Below, one piece after another: positions 59,718 through 64,000 of a stretch of 64,000 nt of DNA. Positions within the stretch are counted from its first letter, which is position 1; the number at the start of each line of letters is the position of its first letter. The position numbers and the translations under genes were made by a program. The DNA is from an uncultured Oscillospiraceae bacterium (GTDB lineage Bacteria; Bacillota; Clostridia; Oscillospirales; Oscillospiraceae). A model generated the notes under the pieces. The model searched no databases, had not been told where the DNA came from, and saw only the letters and a list, made by a program, of their open reading frames with translations. Location: the NCBI GenBank assembly GCA_934646185.1, contig CAKUEH010000006.1, forward strand, positions 62,001 to 126,000. The letters run 5' to 3'.

Positions 59718-60509
59718 ATGAATTACAGCTATTTCCCCGGCTGCACGCTCAAGACAAAGGGCGCGCAGCTGGATAAGGCCGGACGGCGCGCGGCGGAAAA
59801 GCTCGGCTTTTCGCTGTGCGAGATCCCGGAGTGGCAGTGCTGCGGCGCGGTGTATCCGCAGGCAAACGATGAGATCGCCACACGGCTTTCCTCCGTCCGC
59901 GCCCTCATGGCCGCGCGCGACGCGGGCCGGCCGCTGGTGTCGCTCTGCTCTGCCTGCCATCACGTCTTAAAGCGCGTGAACGGCGACATGCAGCATCAGG
60001 AGGACATCCGCGCCAAGGTCAACAACTACTTAAAGCCGGAAACGCCCTATGCGGGCGAGACGAAGGTCCTGCACTATCTCGAGGTGCTGCGCGACGAGAT
60101 CGGCTGGGACGCGGTCAGGGCGGCTGTCGTAAAGCCGCTAACAAACCGGAAGATCGGCGCGTATTACGGCTGCATGCTGCTCCGGCCCAGCCGCGAGATG
60201 CAGTTTGACGACCCGGAGAACCCGAAAATGCTCGAGGACTTCATCCGGGCCATCGGCGCGGAGCCTGTTCTTTACGCGCAGCGCAACGAATGCTGCGGCG
60301 GCTACATGGCGGTCGAAAACAAAGCCTACGCCGCAAAGCAGGCGCAGAAGATCCTGGACAACGCAAAGGCGCAGGGCGCGGAGCTTTTGATCACGGCATG
60401 TCCCCTGTGCAGCTACAATCTGCTGCACAACACGGACAGCGCGCTCCCCGTCGTCTACTTTACGGAGCTTCTGGCCGAGGCGCTCGGCTGCGGGGAGGAG
60501 GACGCATGA
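59718..60509 (+). CDS. hdrB: Heterodisulfide-reductase-like subunit B (HdrB)
   Basis: A 263-residue protein with two CCG domains that bind noncubane [4Fe-4S] clusters for two-electron disulfide chemistry in methanogens. The first has FPGCTLK, WQCCGAV and LCSACHH; the second has YGCMLLR, NECCGGY and CPLCSYN. All Cys positions are kept, so a reductase site is likely. In bacteria the true substrate is unknown. The ATG at 59718 is 13 bp after fumC and overlaps hdrC at its end by four bases. Confidence 0.88.
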   Translation: MNYSYFPGCTLKTKGAQLDKAGRRAAEKLGFSLCEIPEWQCCGAVYPQANDEIATRLSSVRALMAARDAGRPLVSLCSACHHVLKRVNGDMQHQEDIRAKVNNYLKPETPYAGETKVLHYLEVLRDEIGWDAVRAAVVKPLTNRKIGAYYGCMLLRPSREMQFDDPENPKMLEDFIRAIGAEPVLYAQRNECCGGYMAVENKAYAAKQAQKILDNAKAQGAELLITACPLCSYNLLHNTDSALPVVYFTELLAEALGCGEEDA

Positions 60510-60892
60510 ACAATCAGAACATGATCGACACCGTCACCCGCATCTCCGGCGTGAACCCCAGAAAATGCATGCGCTGCGGCAAATGCTCGGCCAGCTGCCC
60601 GGCGTATGACGAGATGGAATACCATCCGCATCAGTTTGTCTCCATGGTCGAAAACGGTCGAATCGAGGAATTGCTTTCCTCGAAGGGCATCTACACCTGC
60701 CTGAGCTGCTTCGCCTGCGTCGAGCGCTGTCCCCGAAACGTAGAGCCCGCAAAGCTCATCGAGGCCGTGCGCAACGCCGTGCAGCGCCAGCAGGGCATGG
60801 ATCACCTGAAGCCCGAGCGCATCCCGGAGATCCTCGACGAGGAGCTGCCGCAGCAGGCCATCGCCGCGGCGTTCCGCAAATATAAAAAGTAA
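60506..60892 (+). CDS. hdrC: Heterodisulfide-reductase-like subunit C (HdrC)
   Basis: A 128-residue iron-sulfur protein that relays electrons between HdrA and HdrB. Two CxxCxxCxxxCP motifs are complete: CMRCGKCSASCP (near 21-32) and CLSCFACVERCP (near 65-76). It starts in a four-base overlap with hdrB. A larger open frame in which it lies is not used. HdrA follows 12 bp later. Confidence 0.9.
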   Translation: MNNQNMIDTVTRISGVNPRKCMRCGKCSASCPAYDEMEYHPHQFVSMVENGRIEELLSSKGIYTCLSCFACVERCPRNVEPAKLIEAVRNAVQRQQGMDHLKPERIPEILDEELPQQAIAAAFRKYKK

Positions 60893-60904
60893 GGAGGGAA
60901 CGCA

Positions 60905-62896
60905 ATGCAGAGAATCGGCGTCTTCGTATGCTGGTGCGGCAGCAACATTGCCGCAACCGTCGACGTGGAGAAGGTCTCGCAGGCACTTGCAAAGGAGCCC
61001 GGCGTTGTTTTCTCCACCAACTATCAGTACATGTGTTCCCAGACCGGCCAGCAGATGATCCAGGACAAGATCCATGAATACGGGCTGACCGGCGTGGTCG
61101 TCTGTTCCTGCTCGCCCAGAATGCACGAGCAGACGTTCCGCAAGACCTGCGAAAAGGCGGGTCTGAACCCCTATATGGTCGAGATCGCGAACATCCGCGA
61201 GCAGTGCTCCTGGATCCACAAGGATAAGGAAGCGGGCACGGAAAAGGCGATCATCCTGGGCCGCGCCGCCATCGCCAAGGTACACTTAAACGCGCCGCTG
61301 ACCGCGGGCAGCAGTCCCGTGACCAAGCGCGCGCTCGTCATCGGCGGCGGCATCGCGGGTATCCAGACAGCTTTGGACATTGCCGAGGCCGGCTTCGAGG
61401 TCGATATCGTCGAAAAGCAGCCGACCATCGGCGGCAAGATGACCCAGATCGACAAGACGTTCCCGACGCTCGACTGCGCGGCGTGCATCCTGACGCCAAA
61501 AATGGTCGACTGTGCGCAGAACGAAAAGATCCACATCTATTCCTATTCCGAGGTCGAATCCGTCGGCGGCTTCGTCGGCAATTTCCACGTGAAGATCCGC
61601 CGCAAGGCGCGCTTCGTCAAGGAAGACGTCTGCACCGGCTGCGGTCTGTGTACGGAAAAGTGTCCGCAGAAGAAGGTCCCGAACGAGTTTAACCTCGGCA
61701 TGGACAACCGCCGCGCGATCTATATCCCGTTTGCGCAGGCCGTGCCGAAGGTCGCGACCATCGACCCCAACTACTGCAACATGCTCAAAAACGGCAAGTG
61801 CGGCGTATGCGCGAAGGTCTGCTCCGCCGGAGCGATCGATTACAAGCAGACCGACACGTTCGTCGAGCGGGAATACGGCGCCATCGTCGCTGCGACGGGC
61901 TTCAACCCCATCGACCTTTCCAAATTCGATGAGTTTGCCTACAGCCAGAGCCCGGACGTCGTGTCCAGCCTCGAATTTGAGCGCCTCATGAACGCCGCAG
62001 GCCCCACGAGCGGCACGCTCCTGCGCCCGTCCGACGGAACGCATCCGAAGACCATCGTCTTCGTCCAGTGCGTCGGCTCGCGCTGCGACGGCGTGGAGAA
62101 GGGCAAGCCCTACTGCTCCAAGATCTGCTGCATGTACACGGCGAAGCACGCCATGCTCTGCCGTGAAAAATACCCGGATACGGATGTGTACGTGTTCTAT
62201 ATCGACGTGCGCACCCCCGGCAAGAACTTTGACGAGTTCTACCGCCGTGCCGTCGAGCAGTACGGCGTACATTACATCAAGGGCATGGTCGGCAAGGTCA
62301 CGCCCGAAAACGGCAAGCTGAAGGTACAGGCGTCGGATTTGCTTGACAACCGGCAGCTGCATATCGACGCCGATCTGGTCGTGCTGGCTGCGGCCATCGA
62401 GCCGGATAAGTCCGCGCGGCCGCTGGCCACGATGCTGACGGCCTCCATGGATACGAACGACTTCTTTACCGAGGCGCATCCGAAGCTCCGCCCGGTCGAA
62501 AGCCCGACGGCAGGCGTGTTCCTGTCCGGCATGTGCCAGGGGCCGAAGGATATCCCCGAGACGGTCGCGCAGGCGTCCGCCGCAGCGGCGAAGGTCATCG
62601 GCCTTCTGTGCAAGGACTCCCTGACGTGCAACCCGTGCGTGGCGCAGCCGGATGAAATGATGTGCAACGGCTGCTCCAACTGCGAAAAGGTCTGCCCCTA
62701 TGGCGCAATCACGTACATTGACAAGGAATTCAGAGGCCCGAACCGCACGACGCTCATCCGGCGCGTGGCGCAGGTCAACCCGGCAGTCTGTCAGGGCTGC
62801 GGCGCATGCACCGTCGCGTGCATGTCCGGCGCGATGGACCTGAAGGGCTTCTCCAACCGGCAAATCATTGCGGAGGTGGATGCGATATGCAGGTAA
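60905..62896 (+). CDS. hdrA: Heterodisulfide-reductase-like subunit A (HdrA), flavin-bifurcating core
   Basis: A 663-residue FAD and iron-sulfur protein, the site of flavin-based electron bifurcation in Hdr complexes. The N-terminal part has CWCGSNI, YMCSQTG and VVCSCSPRMHE cluster ligands. The FAD-binding GGGIAGIQTALDIAEAGFEV lies near 147-166, followed by DCAACILTPKM. Ferredoxin-type motifs CTGCGLCTEKCP and CGVCAKVCS lie in the middle, and two more near the C-terminus (CNGCSNCEKVCP, CQGCGACTVACMSG). The ATG has AAGGAGG upstream. It overlaps the MvhD-type gene by ten bases, so the subunits are made together. Confidence 0.93.
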   Translation: MQRIGVFVCWCGSNIAATVDVEKVSQALAKEPGVVFSTNYQYMCSQTGQQMIQDKIHEYGLTGVVVCSCSPRMHEQTFRKTCEKAGLNPYMVEIANIREQCSWIHKDKEAGTEKAIILGRAAIAKVHLNAPLTAGSSPVTKRALVIGGGIAGIQTALDIAEAGFEVDIVEKQPTIGGKMTQIDKTFPTLDCAACILTPKMVDCAQNEKIHIYSYSEVESVGGFVGNFHVKIRRKARFVKEDVCTGCGLCTEKCPQKKVPNEFNLGMDNRRAIYIPFAQAVPKVATIDPNYCNMLKNGKCGVCAKVCSAGAIDYKQTDTFVEREYGAIVAATGFNPIDLSKFDEFAYSQSPDVVSSLEFERLMNAAGPTSGTLLRPSDGTHPKTIVFVQCVGSRCDGVEKGKPYCSKICCMYTAKHAMLCREKYPDTDVYVFYIDVRTPGKNFDEFYRRAVEQYGVHYIKGMVGKVTPENGKLKVQASDLLDNRQLHIDADLVVLAAAIEPDKSARPLATMLTASMDTNDFFTEAHPKLRPVESPTAGVFLSGMCQGPKDIPETVAQASAAAAKVIGLLCKDSLTCNPCVAQPDEMMCNGCSNCEKVCPYGAITYIDKEFRGPNRTTLIRRVAQVNPAVCQGCGACTVACMSGAMDLKGFSNRQIIAEVDAICR

Positions 62897-63324
62897 ACGG
62901 CTCCTGGACGCCCACGATCGTGGCGTTCTGCTGCAACTGGTGCTCCTACGCGGGCGCCGATCTTTCCGGCACGAACCGGCTGAGCTACCCGGCCAATGTG
63001 AAGATTATCCGCATTCCGTGCTCCTGCCGGTTGAATCCGATGTTTATTCTCCGCGCGTTCCAGCGCGGGGCAGACGGCGTGATCCTCTGCGGCTGCCACC
63101 CCGGCGACTGCCACTACACGACCGGCAACTATTACGCCCGGCGGCGCATGACGCTCCTGTTCTCCATGCTGGACTTCCTCGGCATCGAGCGCGAGCGCAC
63201 GAGAGTTGAATGGGTCTCGGCGGCAGAGGGCGCGAAATTCGCCAAAACCATGAATGAATTCGCCGAGACGATCACAAAGCTCGGCGAGAACCGCAGACTG
63301 GAGGATCTACGATGCAAGGAGTAA
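62887..63324 (+). CDS. MvhD/FlxD-type [2Fe-2S] subunit
   Basis: A 145-residue protein of the hydrogenase iron-sulfur subunit family that passes electrons from a donor module to HdrA. Ligand Cys are in FCCNWCSYAGADLSG, PCSCRLNP and CGCHPGDCHY. In methanogens MvhD links hydrogenase to Hdr; in sulfate reducers and clostridia the FlxD form links an NADH module. It overlaps hdrA by ten and the next gene by 13 bases. No hydrogenase gene is in the window, so an Flx-type NADH donor is favoured. Confidence 0.9.
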   Translation: MQVNGSWTPTIVAFCCNWCSYAGADLSGTNRLSYPANVKIIRIPCSCRLNPMFILRAFQRGADGVILCGCHPGDCHYTTGNYYARRRMTLLFSMLDFLGIERERTRVEWVSAAEGAKFAKTMNEFAETITKLGENRRLEDLRCKE

Positions 63325-64000
63325 AGGAAAAAGCGATCCAGCTGCTGCGGGACGGAACGGTCGACCGCGTCGTCGGCTGGCGCGCGGGCGAATTCTTCTA
63401 CGATCTGACGCCGTCCGTCTTTACGAGCGCGGAGGACATTGAGAAGCATTTCGTCTGGAGCGTCTTCTCCGGCGCGAATCTGTCCAAATATCTCATCGCC
63501 GAATCCCGCAAGGGCGGCAAGGCCGCCGTGTTCCTGAAGCCCTGCGACAGCTATTCGTTCGTCCAGCTTTTAAAGGAGCACCGCATCCTGCGCGAGACGG
63601 TCTACGCTGTCGGCGTGCAGTGTGGCGGCATGTGCGACATGGAAGCGATCAAGGAGCTGGGCCTTTCCGGCGTGACGGCCGTCACGGAGGATGGCGAAGA
63701 CCTGCGCGTTTCCACGCTCTACGGCGAGGAAACGGTCAAAAAGGCCGATGCGCTGCTGCTCAAGTGCAAGACCTGCAAGAGCAAAAAGATCGTCTGCTTC
63801 GACGAGCTGCTCGGAGAGCAGGGCGAGGAAAACGCGGACTGCGGCCGCTTCGACGAAGTGGCACGGCTCGAGGCCATGACGCCCGAAGAACGCTACGCGT
63901 TCTGGCGCGGCGAGCTGTCGCGGTGCATCCGCTGCAACGCCTGCCGCAACGTGTGTCCTGCGTGCTCGTGCGAAAAGTGCGTGTTCGACAACCACGACTC
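63312..64000 (+). CDS. FlxB-like iron-sulfur protein, partial (cut by right edge)
   Basis: The first 229 residues are visible. The N-terminal part has KAAVFLKPCDSYSFVQLL and VQCGGMCDMEAI as in the F420-hydrogenase beta/AsrA-like family. CKTCKSKKIVC follows, and then the ferredoxin motif CIRCNACRNVCP with a further CSCEKC. In Flx-Hdr complexes such a protein carries electrons from an NAD(P)H-oxidising flavoprotein to FlxD. The ATG lies inside the end of the MvhD-type gene with AGGAT upstream, so it continues the same operon. The next genes beyond the edge would show whether FlxA or MetVF partners exist. Confidence 0.75.
   Translation, partial: MQGVKEKAIQLLRDGTVDRVVGWRAGEFFYDLTPSVFTSAEDIEKHFVWSVFSGANLSKYLIAESRKGGKAAVFLKPCDSYSFVQLLKEHRILRETVYAVGVQCGGMCDMEAIKELGLSGVTAVTEDGEDLRVSTLYGEETVKKADALLLKCKTCKSKKIVCFDELLGEQGEENADCGRFDEVARLEAMTPEERYAFWRGELSRCIRCNACRNVCPACSCEKCVFDNHD

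Overview
The window looks like chromosome of a GC-rich (about 60% by eye), strictly anaerobic Gram-positive member of the Clostridia, most like the Oscillospiraceae/Oscillospirales. Supporting signs are the AGGAGG-type ribosome binding sites, CO dehydrogenase/acetyl-CoA synthase genes, a flavodiiron oxygen-scavenging protein, sortase- and SLH-anchored surface proteins, an Hdr-type bifurcation module and many short interspersed palindromic repeats. The species cannot be fixed from the sequence alone.

Layout. 1-5.6 kb, mostly minus strand: dnaK (cut by the edge), a membrane-anchored J-protein, an XRE repressor divergent from a 56-residue Cys-rich protein with a perfect operator between them, a PepD-type dipeptidase and a multidomain flavodiiron protein under a Fur-like box. 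5.6-12 kb: a PAP2 / alpha-beta hydrolase / DUF2804 / degenerate MocR operon, a TIGR04255 protein and a DUF975-like membrane protein with a small partner. 12-15 kb: murC and cca diverge, then tRNA-Val. 15-20 kb: CO dehydrogenase, its nickel-insertion ATPase and acetyl-CoA synthase. 20-30 kb: MscS channel, FtsH, RlmB, a P-type-ATPase-like protein without the catalytic DKTGT motif, an EF-G paralogue and an unknown protein.

30-41 kb is an efflux region: a TetR-controlled pair of ABC half-transporters, a split chromate-type transporter, a MATE pump behind a 272-bp inverted-repeat element, and a second, asymmetric ABC pair. 41-56 kb is a cell-surface region: signal peptidase, LPxTG pilin-like protein and class C sortase; then a six-gene operon of a metal/siderophore-type binding lipoprotein, a membrane-anchored surface protein, an ExbB-like proton channel, a DUF2149 partner, a 1422-residue GLUG/SLH protein and a second SLH protein; then a two-component system. 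56-64 kb: a LysR regulator, a large AT-rich palindrome over a promoter, and malate dehydrogenase, fumarase, HdrB, HdrC, HdrA, MvhD/FlxD and an FlxB-like iron-sulfur protein cut by the right edge.

The best candidates for undescribed biology are the ExbB/DUF2149 surface operon, which suggests proton-motive-force-energised work at the surface of a monoderm cell, and the malate/fumarate plus Hdr electron-transfer cluster. Three interspersed repeat families occupy intergenic space; two copies lie in the predicted 5' leaders of a two-component system and a MATE pump.
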